Assembly: GCF_905475345.1 (NCBI RefSeq)
Contig: NC_066590.1
Span: 1,168,501-1,232,500, forward strand
Source of the DNA: Vespula vulgaris
Lineage: Eukaryota > Arthropoda > Insecta > Hymenoptera > Vespidae
DNA: 64,000 bases
Direction: 5' to 3'
In this document: positions 11,465 through 23,479 of the stretch, one piece after another
Numbering within the stretch: position 1 is the stretch's first letter
Layout: every line of letters begins with the position of its first letter
The notes under the pieces: generated by a model
Told to the model about the DNA's origin: nothing
Seen by the model: only the letters and a program-made list of their open reading frames with translations
Databases searched by the model: none
Made by a program: the position numbers and the translations under genes

Positions 11465-12250
11465 CAGAGAGAGAGAGAGAAAGAGAGATAGAGAGAAGGA
11501 AAGAGTTTATAGACTCGATATAAACGTAAGATCTTTTTTTTTTTAATATTATGGTATGAAGAAAAGTTTCATGTGATATACAAAAAAGAAAAAAATTTAT
11601 GAACTTTCAAAAATGAAGAGTTTAAAGAATATGCAATAATGATAAGTAAAATAATCGATTGATTCTAAAATAATTTGTTACACTCGTAAACTAGTAATAT
11701 TTTTCAAAATGACATCTAATAATATAGTGTGACGTATGGTAAACGTAAGTAGGCTTTTGGATTTTCTTATACATACCTGCACGAATTTTGCCTATCAATG
11801 GGGGGAAACAGATGTAGAATCACAGTAATAGTTCCATTGTGTTCTGCTAGATGACACTGTAAGTCAGGTCCGTCGATGCACCTGTTGGTATGCAATACCG
11901 TCGAACGTTCGACGTTGAACGTTTTACGCGATATAATACGCTAGATAGCGCTGTAGGTCTAACAATCGATTATTTAGAATCGATACTAGTCAATTTTGAA
12001 AATGAAACTAAAATGTTTCGTAATACAAATTTAATATAATATGAATATCGAGCATTTGGAAATATAAAATTACTCTGTATCGATCCTCGTAATCGATAAG
12101 TTCAAATAGAAAGAAATCGTATCGTGAAAACGTCACGTTTACTTTCTTCTTTTTTTTTTTTCATTATTTGTTTGTTTTTCTCCTTTTGAAAAGTTGCAGA
12201 AGAAAAAAATCATTTTCTAGTTCAATTTAACGTGCGTTTTAGATCTAGAT
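10932..12250 (-). promoter_or_regulatory. INPP4: Candidate INPP4 promoter region and non-coding first exons
   Basis: Two minus-strand donors, at 10931 and 11776, mark possible ends of non-coding first exons. Upstream of the second is a unique-sequence block containing two related 20-mers (11846-11865 and 11940-11959) with a CTAGAT...CTGTA core. There is no TATA box at the expected place, which fits a housekeeping-type promoter. A (GA)n tract at 11371-11505 lies between the two candidate exons. Nothing coding is seen. Confidence 0.35.
11371..11505. repeat. (GA)n microsatellite
   Basis: About 135 bases of GA units with GAAA, GATA and GACA interruptions. Confidence 0.93.
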
Positions 12251-12513
12251 GAATCACTCGAAAGTACTTAACAACTTTATCCAGCATCCGTAGAAGGGAG
12301 TAAAGCTGGAGAGAGGTTGTTTCGTGTTCCGAATGGAATAAGAGGCGTTTGGATTTTACGATCGTTTCTCGGTGCAGCTCGTCGACGGCTTTATGGTGCG
12401 GAGAGATGACTAAAAATCGACAAACAATCTATTCCCTCTCTCGCATTGCAACGCGTGCGTTTAAGTTCGTTGTGTCGTTAGAGAAAGAGAAAGAAAGAGA
12501 AAGAGACAGAGAC

Positions 12514-12570
<57 letters not shown>

Positions 12571-13225
12571 AGAGAAGTCGGACGATGATAAGTTCGCCCG
12601 AGGCTGTGGTGGCGGCGGCGGCGGCGTCTTTCTCTGAAAATTTCGGCGTAACTCAAAAGCCAAGTTAAACATGGGCGTGTTTCACTGAGCGAGAGTCTGT
12701 CGGTAAATCCGGTAAAGCGACGAAAGCAAATCCCAACGCGAGCGAGTCGCGCGAGTCCGACGTATAAAGCTCGCAACTTTACGTTAGTCTCTAATGTGTA
12801 CGTTCGTACATACATCCAAACTTCTCGTAGATAAAAGGGGAGAAAAAGAAAGAAAAAGAGAATGAGAATGAGAATGAGAGAGTATGCATGCTTGTGTGTA
12901 TGAGAGAGAAAGAGAGAGAGAGAGAAAGAGAAGAGTTGTAAAAGCGTTATTAACTTTACGGCACGAGAAAAACGTATTAAAGGATTCGTGTATTAAGAGC
13001 GCATCCGAGTTTATACTTCTCTCGAATTCACTATTGTCTCTCCTCGTTCATTTTGCTAAGAATATTTTTGCATTTTTTCCCTTTATATCTTCTTAAAAAA
13101 ATTAATTTGTTCAACGAATCGAAAACGAGACCTCGATTTCCCAGCGGAAGAAACTTTCGATATATTTCAATCCGTAATGAAATAGAATCCTATCTTCGCT
13201 CACTATAATTTTAAGAATGACAAAT

Positions 13226-13279
<54 letters not shown>

Positions 13280-14488
13280 AGAGAGAGAGAAAGATAATTG
13301 TGAAAAAAATGTACGAAGACGAAAAGAGATAATTTTCGTCGTCACACGACACATTATTTCTTCCGCTGATAATTATTAATGATGTCGCGTAAAAAAAAGT
13401 TCCGCAAAAGTTTTTTCTCTTTCTTTTCCTAGTTGTTTCACGTATACGACGACGAGTACACACCTATGTAGATGGATTAACGACGATACCTGTCATTATG
13501 CTCCTCTCCTTATCGCGAAACGCGACAAGATTAGTTGACAAGATTAGCGTTGGGTGTTATTAGCGATATTAATAACACGATGTTCGTACGTTGAAAAGCC
13601 GCGCCTTATTGTTCCAACACACATATTATTTCTTTATAGTATCTTCAGTTGGGCCTGTTCTCCGAAATGGAGCTGACACGAATCTTCCGACATTTGTTTT
13701 AATATTTTTAATATTTTCCTTTCGAAATTCTTAAAACATTCTTCATTCTTCGTCTTATCGACTTATCGAAAGTTACTCGAAAAAGAATAAAAAAGAAAAA
13801 AAAATATATGTATATATATATATATATATATATCTGTATATGTATATACCTAAGTACGTGTGTGTCGTGTTCGTAAAAGGCAATGAAGGGGATGAGGCGG
13901 CATGGACGACGAGTCGAAAACCGTGCTCGGCTTTTACGGCACTCGCAATAAAGCTTAAGTCGCTCGTAGATTTGCGGCCGGAACGTTACATGTACACATG
14001 TAGGTATGTATCTATGTATGTATGTACGTGTATATATATATATATGTATATGTGTATATATATATATATGTATGATGAAAGCGGCATTGCCAGAGCACAG
14101 AAGAAGCGAAGATGTCCACGATTCTTCGTGGCTTTGTCCTATGCCAATTTATATCTTACAAGGGACAACCCGTTCTAAGTATAATACGAAACAAAGTCAA
14201 CAAGTTCCTTTAAACGCGAAGATTATCATCGATTTGTGTTTCTATTACGAGAACGGCGAGGTTTAACGACGATAATAGAAACGCGATTAATGCGAAACTA
14301 TTTATCTTACTTAGCAATCGAAATAATAAAATAGAACGAAAGAATTTATCGTTTTTTTAAGTATCTCGAGATATTGTTATATAAACTTTTTGTCGAAATG
14401 TCAATACCGAGTAGAAATCGTCTGATCGGTCCTTTCCTCGTTATCTCGTCAAGATGAGAGGAAGAGAGAGATAAAGATAGATATATAT

Positions 14489-14528
<40 letters not shown>

Positions 14529-15375
14529 GAGAAAGTGAGAGAGAGAAAGGGAGTTTACAGTACCAATTCCTAGGTACCTAATCTATCGGTCGAAAGGTAT
14601 ACCATGAAACGAGGTGGGATTCCTTTCTTTTCGTTGCTTGGAAGACTCGTGACAATATTTGTCGCGAGCCTGGCCCGAAGCAGCCGACGAACGCGATAGC
14701 GAGCTAGGCGGACGCGCGCGCTATTTGCCCTGGTAACATTCCCTACGGGAAGCCGTCTGTTTGTCGAGCCTTTGTTTCCGCCAGTTTCCGTTTCCTGCGC
14801 CAACAAGGCGGCACCTCTGTGATCCGCCGACTCACCGAATACGCGTCCTCTTCTTTTCTTTTTTCCCTTTTCTTTTTCGTTTTTTTCTTTCTCTTACTTT
14901 TTCCTATTTTTTTCTCTTTGTTTTTTTTGTTTCTCCTTCTTCTTCTTCTCTTTTCTTTCTTCGGTTTTTCGATTTTTTTTTTTTTTTTTTAATTTAGAAA
15001 GCAATCGATCTCGCGATAATAACCTCAGTCTCTCCCTTCGTTCTCCTACGAGATCCTTCTCTTTTCCCAATTTTTCTTTTTCGATAACGAGAGAGTCGAA
15101 TTCGTAGGATAAATATTTCCCTTAGGAATTATTTATACGAGGAGTATATGAGATTTATACGAGGAAAAATTTTTTCTCTCTCTCGTGATCATCGTTATTG
15201 CTTCATCAAACTCCATCTTCATTTCTATCTCTTTCTTTGTCGAACTTATGCCGAGGTCGAGCAGTGGCTGGAAGGATCGGAATCCACCCTCGCGTTTCGT
15301 CGGCGTTTTCTTTGTTGCTCGTCGTCCCTTTCCCCCCTTAGCTTTAACGTTAGTAGCAACAGCAGCAGAAACAGA

Positions 15376-15547
15376 GATGAAGAAGATGACGAAGAAGAAG
15401 AAGAAGAAGAAGAAGACGAAGAAGAAGAAGAAGAAGATGAAGAAGAAGAAGAAGAAGTCTAAGAGGAGAAGGAGGAGGAGAAGGAGGAGGAGGAGGAGGA
15501 GGTGGAGGAGGAGGAGGAGGTGGAAGAAGAAGAAGAGGAGGAAGAGT
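15376..15547. repeat. (GAA)n/(GAG)n purine tract
   Basis: Some 170 bases of almost pure purine on the plus strand, in GAA, GAG and GAC triplets. It gives Glu and Lys frames on one strand and Leu, Ser and Pro frames on the other. Only the repeat is supported. Confidence 0.92.
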
Positions 15548-16707
15548 CGGCAGTGGATCGAGATCTCGCGAGGGAGGCGATCGTCGCGTCCGCGTGGGAT
15601 CGCCCAATGAAACGATACCGCGAGATTTCAATGGGCGTGGCTCCAAGAGCTCTACGTCGCGTCTGGGTCCGTGCTGGGACTCGTGATACTGGTGGGGGAA
15701 GTCGCGACGGTCCGTTTGGTGGGGGTAGCTCGCGGACCCGAAGCCGCGCGAGCGAGCGAGTCGTCTAGGTGGGGGTAAGACGACTATACGACGACTACTG
15801 TGCATTTCCCACGTGCCCTGGGAACCCCCGCGGCATCGCGTCAGCCCCCGCTCTTCTTCGCTCTCTTCTTCTGCGTCTCCTCCGTCTCCTCCTCCTCCTC
15901 CTCCGTCTCCTCCTCTTTCTTCTCTTCTTCTTCTTCTTCTTCTTCTCTTCATGTTCCTCTTTTCCTCCTCCTACGATAATTCTCGACTTTTCGCGTCGTT
16001 TCGATCTTCCCTTCGTTTCTCGATGGAATTATTTAGAAAAAATGTATTCGCGATTCTTTTCGAAATTCTCTAAGGTCGTCTTTCTTTCGTGGTGGGCATA
16101 GCAGCTACCGCTGCCGCGGGGGGTAAGGTTTACGGCGAGAAAGAAGGATAGGTGCGGAGGAAGAGGAGAAGGAAGAGGGTAGAGGTGGCCGAGGTCGCGC
16201 GCTCGTGCTCTTCGCGTGGGCGAAGAGGGATGCGCTTTCTTGGTTACGTCTCACGGTTACGAGGGCGGTCCTAATGGCGGAGCCATGGAAGGGATCGGGA
16301 GGGGCGGGGAGACGCGGCTTTGCTTCGAGCGGGAGCTCAGGAAGCCGCGTCGTCGAAGGATTTGTGAGTAACCGCGCTGCTATTCGGCGACCAAAGAGAC
16401 AAGGACGCATGCAGAGAGCCGGGATAAGGAGCGCTACCACTTCTTCCACTTCCATCCTTCCACCTTCCTTTACTTTCCTCCTCCTTTTCCACCTCGTGCT
16501 CCCGTTCTTCCCCTACCCTCCCACCATCAACACCAACACCGACAACCACTCACCACTACTATCTCGAGGAAGAAAGATCCTGGAAGGTTCCTCATCGGAA
16601 CGAGGGAGGCTCTCTGCACACCTACGACAGCCGGTGGTCGCATCCGTGAGTCGGCACGGTAGGGAGATGTCTCCCGGTCCTCCTCCAACCAGAATAAGCG
16701 AGAGACA

Positions 16708-16895
16708 ACGCCGCCGCCGCCGCCGTCGCCGCCGAAGAATACGAAGACGAAGACGACGAAGACGACGACGGCGACGACGAGCACGATCACGACCAGGACC
16801 ACGAGGAGGAAGAAGAAGAAGAAGAGGAAGAGGAAGAAGAGGAAGAAGAAGAAGAAGAAGTAGAGGAAGAAGAAGAAGAGGAAGAAGAAGAAGAA

Positions 16896-16929
<34 letters not shown>

Positions 16930-16933
16930 AGAC
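16708..16933. repeat. Compound (CGC)n-(CGA)n-(GAA)n trinucleotide tract
   Basis: The tract runs from CCGCCG through CGACGA into long GAA/GAG. It explains the arginine-rich 326-codon plus-strand frame that spans 16205 to 17185. Confidence 0.92.
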
Positions 16934-17299
16934 GACCAGGACGAAGACAACGAGTACGACTTGCCGGGGACCTTTGGCGGTTACACACCGCGTCCTACCG
17001 TCCTCCGGTGTGCCTACCTATTCGGGCTACCAGCGATCCCGCCGACCAAACGGAGCTTCAGTCGACGCCGCGCATCCAAACGGTCCAGACCTGTCAGCCC
17101 GGAAGATAGCCGCGCACTATCCCGAACACTTCTCTTAGACAACTATCCTATATATATATATATATATATATCCAGATCCTATTAAGTCTTTGAATTTCTC
17201 ATCAAACTTTTATCAACTTTTAATTATTTCCTATTGCCTACTCGTGAATCATCGAGTACGTCTACGTCCCTTCATACTCGCGAGTTTTTTTCGCGCTTT

Positions 17300-17422
17300 T
17301 TTCTTGGAACATAGAACATAGAGGGAGGGAGGGAGAGAAAGAGAGAGAGAGAAAGAGAAAAAAATAGAACGTGTTCACGAGGAAGAAGAAAATCCGAACC
17401 TCTTGAAGAATCCTCTGGATCG
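17300..17422 (+). promoter_or_regulatory. Candidate non-coding exon ending in a strong splice donor
   Basis: The sequence GGATCG|GTAAGTTAC at 17417-17431 is a near-consensus 5' splice site on the plus strand, with the intron starting at 17423. It follows a short GA tract (17321-17362) and unique sequence. The next strong acceptor on this strand is TTTTTCGTTTGCAG at 22717, which opens the drm leader, so this could be a first exon of drm. A second candidate donor lies at 21632 (GCCAA|GTAAGT). Both are inferred. Confidence 0.3.
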
Positions 17423-17606
17423 GTAAGTTACTTTATTGCTTCTTCGATGTAATTAAATTTTTTGATATCTTGTAACATTCGAAAACAAACAAGAGGGATG
17501 ATAATCCATCCTTACGAGAGAACGTTATATTGATTCCCCTTCTTCTTCTACTTTTGCCTCGAGTATAGGTGGGAAAGGGTGTGGTTCACATTCGTGAAAG
17601 TCTCTG

Positions 17607-17692
17607 GTAGCGGTCGGTCTAAAACCAGTAGCTGGCAGAAGGGCGGTGCACAGTAGCGGCTTTACTTTTGATTGGCTACCGCCTGTTCCGTT
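17607..17692. repeat. Duplicated noncoding element, copy 1
   Basis: This stretch of about 85 bases aligns without gaps to 18349-18434. It shares the identical core AGGGCGGTGCACAGTAGC (17640-17657), the flanking AAAACC.GTAGC, and TTGGCTACCG downstream. Neither copy is a simple repeat or has a conserved frame. The strongly kept core suggests function or recent duplication. Confidence 0.75.
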
Positions 17693-18009
17693 GCCTGACA
17701 CGATCTAAGATACGCGCGTGCTCTCGCCTCAAAACAAACCTAATCTTCTTATCTATTTATTTTCAAGGATAAGTCCCCTACTTGATATCGTACCTAATAG
17801 TTATCCCATTATAAAAAGGCACACATTCTTTTTTTATTTCTTTCTTTCTTTTCGCATTTTTATTTTCCTTTATTTTACTCTTTTTCCTCTCAACAGCAAT
17901 TTTTTCATAACAAAACCCGGGATAAAATCGAAATATTCAAATAAACATTTTACGAATGTACATAATTGAGAAAAAGAGAAAGGGAGAGAGACGTTAAAAG
18001 ACAGACAGT

Positions 18010-18058
<49 letters not shown>

Positions 18059-18255
18059 GGAGAGAGAAAGATAGAGAAAGAGAAAGAAAAAAAGTACTCA
18101 TATTTCTTTGTTAGTTCGATATGGATTGATAGATAATTCTATAGATCGATGATCCGCGTTTCCACCATATCGAAATAAAGCAAGACAAAGAAGGAACGTT
18201 CGGGTTGGTGCTTCCGAACATGACGAACCGTCGAATCCGGTGGAGAGGGTGCGGT

Positions 18256-18293
18256 TCTCTCTCTTTTTTTCCTTTTTCTGTCTCTCTCTCTCA

Positions 18294-18331
<38 letters not shown>

Positions 18332-18540
18332 TTCTCTCTGACTTGAGTAGCAGCAGCGAGTGGCCCAAAACCGGTAGCCGATGGTAGGGCGGTGCACAGT
18401 AGCATCTTCTCTTTGGTTGGCTACCGTCCTCCGCTGCGTGCTGAACGAACGAAAGACTTCTCCCTTTCTCTCTCTCTCTCTTTCTTTCTCTTTCTTTCTT
18501 TTTCTCTCTGTCTGTCTTTCTCTCTCTTTCTCCCTCTGCC
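18256..18540. repeat. (CT)n tracts on both sides of element copy 2
   Basis: CT/CTTT tracts at 18256-18339 and 18467-18540 flank the element at 18349-18434. Minus-strand Arg-Glu frames here are shadows of these tracts. Confidence 0.85.
18349..18434. repeat. Duplicated noncoding element, copy 2, with inverted arms
   Basis: The core AGGGCGGTGCACAGTAGC at 18386-18403 is identical to copy 1, which lies 746 bases upstream. This copy can fold. CGGTAGCC (18372-18379) pairs perfectly with GGCTACCG (18419-18426) across a 39-base loop that presents the conserved core. The phrase CTTTGGTTGGCT at its right end recurs twice downstream (about 18607 and 18635). Confidence 0.75.
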
Positions 18541-18728
18541 TACTTCTCCCTTCTTTATTCCAACGTGCACGCGAGAACGAGTGCACACGCACATCGCTCG
18601 GCCTCTCTTTGGTTGGCTATTCCCAGCGGGCTCCTTTGGTTGGCTGCTACTTGCTCCCTCCGTCAAGCCCTACGCGATACAGTCCTTCGTATCGCGTGCT
18701 CGCCAAGGGAAAACTGATCCCTTCCAAT

Positions 18729-18900
18729 CTTCTTCTTCTTCTTTTTCTTTTTCTTCTTATTCTTATTTATCTTCCTGTTCTTTTTTCCTACTTCTTCTTC
18801 TTCTTCTTTTTCCTCTTCTTTCTTTTTTTGCTTATCATCATGTCGTCGTCGACGTCGTCGTCGTCGTCTTCGTCTTCGTTATCATCTTCCATTTTTTTTC
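18729..18900. repeat. (CTT)n and (CGT)n tract
   Basis: CTT triplets pass into a CGTCGTCGACGTCGTCGT segment (about 18842-18885) and back to CTT. Serine and valine frames here are repeat translations. Confidence 0.88.
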
Positions 18901-18999
18901 TTTCTTCTTCATATTCTAAGGTCACGAATGAGAATTTTCTTCTCTCTATCTCTTTCTCTTTCTCTTTCTAATACTTTTTTAATCTCGTATGTTTATGGA

Positions 19000-20513
19000 A
19001 AACTAATTAAAACTCGGTCGGTAGATCGATGTTTGATCTCGTTCTAGAGATTAATTTTGTCTCGACTTTGTTTTTTGTTTCCTTGATAGATAGATAGATA
19101 GATAGATAGAGAGAAAGAGAGAAAAGAGACAACATACATCCCCTTTGTATTTTACGCGTTTAAATTCACAATCAAGTATACATAGGTACTAGAAAACGAT
19201 ACAACTCAATCGTATTTTCAAGACACGTATCTAACCAGATCACGAGAGGTTCAACCATGATGGTGGTAGTACTTGCTTACGTACGTATCACGTTATCTAT
19301 CTAAATACTCGACGGTGAAATGCATGGGTATTCGTATCACGAGGAAGTCGTTTCACTATTCCAAACGAGACGCTCTCCTTCTTTCTTGTACTTTGTCAAA
19401 CAATATTTACAGGTCACGTTAAATTTGGATGAAATTTACGAGTTACCGTGACATTTTTTTTGTCTTCCTTTTTTTTTTGTTTTCTTCTTTTTTTTTCTTT
19501 CTTTTCTCTTTTCGTAGATTTTTACATCAATTCATTCGGGGGAAATTCTTGTAGAAAGTTTCTCGGTAAAATCCTTGGATGAGACGAAAGAAAAAAATAA
19601 AAGTAAAAAGAAAAAAGAAAAAACAAAAAGAAAGAAGAAAATCTAGCACCGCGTAAAGAACAAAGTTGATATTATCCGACATCCGCTTCGTTGGCTAAGA
19701 GTAAACGAGTATTATTATATTAACCATAAAAAGACGTGCCGTCTTCTAGATCGCGACGGTAAAAATCTGAAAAAACAAATGACGCTTTATCTCCTTTCAA
19801 AACTATTTGCATAAACTTCAGTTTACCGTGGTAAGAGATGTCTTAGGTGCGTTAACTCATGAAAAAAGAGAGAGAAAGAGGAAGAGAGAGAAAGATCACA
19901 CATATAAGATATCTATCTATCTATCTATCTATCTATTCTATCTATCTATCTACTTTGCCTTTTAACAGAAAGAGCTATGGTCTCTGTATTTGTCTAGCAA
20001 ATTTTCATCGGTTTCACCCGTGGCTTTCGCTCCGACCTTTCGATTCTCTTAACACGTTCTCTCTTTCTATTTCTCTCTCTCCCCTCTCCCTCTCTGTCAG
20101 CCTATGTGCGATCGTATTTAAGTACTCACTTACATTAAATATCCTTATCTATTAATCTCTCTATCATATATCGACCCATCATATCCATCGTGTTTTTATG
20201 AGAAACGTACGGTAGCCAGTACGTACTCATATGTACTTTACATACATAGAATTTCTTTAAGAGTTTAGATTTAGAAGTAACAGTTATGTGATTCTAAAGA
20301 GAACAAAAGCTATCATAAAACTCGCATCGACTACTTACGTACATTATCATTATCATAAATTATCATACATTAGCCTATGTTATATGGAATAGAACTCAAT
20401 TCTTAATCCGATTAGATTCGATGTGTAGGAGTGGAAAAAAAAAGAAAAATAGTAAGAAAAGGAAAAAAGAGAAAAGAGAAGCACAGAAAAAAAGAAGATA
20501 GGTACCAAGAGAC

Positions 20514-20563
<50 letters not shown>

Positions 20564-21310
20564 TGTGTGTGTGTGAGAAAGAGTGTGAGAGAGAAAGAGA
20601 CTAGGAACGTTTAACGCAAAAATGAAAAGAGAAATAAGAAGAAGAAGAAGAAGAAGTAGAAGAAGAAGAGACCCGCCCCAGTCAGACGTTTGCGTTTTTA
20701 AACGGACAACTTGTGAGTGGGGGGGATAGAGAAGCGAGGGAGAGAAGCGTGACTCGTGCGTAACACGCCGCTCGGATTAGGCCCCCACTTTTGAGCCTTT
20801 AGCATCGCTAACCAAGTGGGCTACGCCCAGCCACGCTTATTACTCATTCGGACACGCCACTTTATTCGAGCGTGCGTCGTGCTACGCTCGAGCACAGTAG
20901 CATCGTGCTTTTAGCTGTTCTGTCTGTGTGTGTGTATATATGTATGATTTGTGCTATGTATGTATGTGCGTGCGCTATAATGGGCACAACGTGATCGGGG
21001 CCCCGGGGGTCTATTATGTCCAACTCCAACTCTCTTTTTCTCTCGTTATTACTTCGCGTCTTTCGATATTACGAAAAAGAAATAGAAAAAAAAGAAATAA
21101 GAGAAAGAAGAAAAAGAAGAGAAAAGATGAAAGATAGGAAGGAAGAAAGAAAGAAAGAAAGAAAGAAAACGACGAAGCTCGTTCATCGCTACGATGGAGT
21201 CATCCTACACGAGATGAGTTTTCTAATAATAGAGAAGATCAACGCGTTGGATGATGATAATTTATGTCCACTCCATTTGTATACTTGTAAGAAAGAGAAA
21301 AAGAGAGAGG

Positions 21311-21395
<85 letters not shown>

Positions 21396-22717
21396 GGAGC
21401 TTTCTTTTTCTCAAGGAATCGATCTTGAAGCGCGAAACAGAATACTTAACAGCCGACATTATTGCGAAGCTTTAAGCCTGCTTCCCTCCGACATATCCCG
21501 ACTCGTAATTCATGCTCGCTCATAATTCTTCTTTACTTCTCGCAATAAGAACAAGGATTCGTTACAAGCACGAGAGAGCGAGCAAGCGACTACAAAATGA
21601 TCGGCGGTGCCGAGGTCTAAACGTTAGCCAAGTAAGTAAGTAGGTATATTTTCTCGAATTGTATGAGAAGAAGAGGAGAGTAAAGAAGAGAAGAGTAGAG
21701 AAGAAGATAAGAGTAAAGAAGAGAAAAGAAGATAAGAATAAAGTAGAATAGAGTAGAGTAGAGTAGAGTAGAGATGGTTGGCCTTTACATAATACACTTG
21801 CGTAAGATAATGGGTGGGAGAGAGATAGGAAGGAAGAGAAGGAGGAGGGAGAGGATATATAATCGATGCTTTAAAATAATACAATAGTGCGATAATAAGT
21901 CATGATATAAAAATCTTCACAATGACTATATGACGATGATGATGATGAAAAAAATAAGAGGGGGAGAAAAAGAAGAAGAAGAAGAAGAAAAAAAGAAAAT
22001 GGTCTTTCCGAAACATTACGCAAGATTATTTTGTATAGAATAGGATACGATGCATGCGTACGTGTGATTCAAGGAAATTTAGTAATTTGGAAGCCATTGT
22101 AGAAAAGATGCCGTTTGAAATTATTGAAGCTTTTACATTATAACGCTATACGATATAATCGTATAGCTTAACGTGTAACGAATGATCGACGCCATCTGCT
22201 CTTTTTGATTAGTATCGCGTAAATACATATGTACTTATGTATGAATGTAGGAGCGTTAATCAAACCAGATTTTTTGTTTTATATCACACTTCGATCGATT
22301 CACGACAGGCGCACGCGTTCCGATCGATCGTTTAAAATTTCGAACGATTCGATTGATTCGAGTCTCGCGGAGAAAAAAGATTCTTGTTTTTCCTTTTTTC
22401 TTGAAAAAGACAAACACAAGAAAAAACAAAAAAGAAAGAGAGAAAGAAAGAAAGATAAAAGACACGTAGTCGAGGGCGGGTTATCTCGAGTCACGTTATC
22501 TTCTCGGGCCAATAAAGTACCTCGTATAACGTCGTCCAACGCAGTCTCGCAACCTTCGACATGGGTGGTAACGATCGAGAAGACGAGAAGGAGAAGAAGG
22601 AGGTGGAGGAGGAGAAGGAGGAGAAGGAGGAGGAGAAGGAGGAGGAGGAGGAGGAGAAGAGTACGAAAAATTCATTGGCGTAAAGTCATCGAACGTGATT
22701 TTGTTTTTCGTTTGCAG
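19000..22717. other. drm: Intergenic DNA upstream of the drm leader
   Basis: No conserved coding frame is seen. Repeats: (GATA)n 19085-19128, (TATC)n 19909-19952, GA/GT 20510-20600, (GAAA)n 21137-21169, (GATA)n-(GA)n 21311-21397, AGAGT/GAAGA 21663-21780 and GAG 22590-22660. Unique islands: 19140-19440, 19660-19855, 20160-20420, 20690-20930, 21400-21650 and 22020-22380. The island at 20690-20930 is GC-rich and carries GCACAGTAGCATC at 20892-20904. That matches 13 bases of the duplicated element at 18349, so it is a possible third, weaker copy. Confidence 0.5.
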
Positions 22718-22856
22718 GTAGTAGCGTAGCTTGCTCACCGAAGACAACGAAGAAGACAACGAAGAGGAGGAAGAAGAAGAAGAAGTAGAAGAAGAAGAAG
22801 AAGAAGAAGAATAAGGAGAAGAATAAGGAGAAGAAGAGGAGGACGAGGACGAGAAC

Positions 22857-22888
<32 letters not shown>

Positions 22889-23053
22889 CGACGACGAAGA
22901 CGACGACGAGGACAACGAATCCTTCGGGTCCGGGTATAAGCAGTGATCTCACTCGTGGTAATCGCACGCAGCCGGTCTCGAGAGGCTGCCTAGCTGTGCG
23001 GGAGGCAGAAAAGAAGAGAGAAAGAGAGATCTTGCAGAACTTGTAGAGGAGAG

Positions 23054-23150
<97 letters not shown>

Positions 23151-23270
23151 ATACGTCGTCGTCTCTTGTGGAGAAGTGGTGGAAGGACTCTCGAGGCGTT
23201 AGTCAGAGAGCGTGAGGAGGGAAAAGGAGACAGTGGGAGAGATCTTGGCTCGAGAGGGAGAGAGAACGAA

Positions 23271-23307
<37 letters not shown>

Positions 23308-23479
23308 AAGAAAGAGAGAGAGAGAGAAAGAGAGAAAGAGTGAGCGAGCGAGCGAACGAACGAGCGAGTGAGCGAGAGAGAGAGAGAGAGAGAAAGAGTT
23401 AGCGAGGGAACGAGCGAGAAGGAGAGAGAAAGAGAGAGAGGGTCGAGACCAAGAGAAGGAGCGGTGGGAATTTATAAGG
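22718..23479 (+). other. drm: ATG-free 5' leader of drm
   Basis: A strong acceptor (TTTTTCGTTTGCAG, ending at 22717) opens this segment, and it runs directly into the drm start codon. In 762 bases there is no ATG in any plus-strand frame, although much of it is GA, GAA and GAC repeat (22741-22919, 23041-23146, 23253-23452). That absence fits a scanned mRNA leader whose first AUG is the drm start. The ORF-like Arg-Glu frames here need non-ATG starts and are repeat translations. Confidence 0.55.
23253..23452. repeat. (GA)n / (GCGA)n tract in the drm leader
   Basis: About 200 bases of GA with a GCGAGCGAACGA segment at 23342-23370. It ends 28 bases before the drm start codon. Confidence 0.92.

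Larger units (their letters stand above)
12251..17300. other. Intergenic microsatellite-rich DNA between INPP4 and drm
   Basis: No conserved gene is seen. (GA)n tracts lie at 12481-12576, 12838-12935, 13231-13293 and 14457-14553. TA tracts lie at 13805-13850 and 14033-14073. A GAA/GAG tract lies at 15376-15547, a CCT/CTT tract at 15851-15950, and CGC/CGA/GAA tracts at 16708-16933. Unique islands lie at 12580-12830, 13300-13780, 14090-14450, 14570-14850, 15550-15850 and 16950-17140. A TATA-like GACGTATAAAGC sits at about 12760 without other promoter marks. The long Arg, Pro or Leu-rich open frames across 15.3-17.2 kb are translations of trinucleotide repeats. Confidence 0.6.

Noticed and set aside
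14636..14660. TGGAAGACTCGTGACAATAT, similar to miR-7
   Set aside because: miR-7 is almost invariant across animals and this differs at several positions. No star strand is visible.
16205..17185. 326-codon plus-strand open frame rich in arginine
   Set aside because: It is carried by a compound CGC/CGA/GAA repeat, the flanks have no conserved motif, and the opposite strand is equally open.
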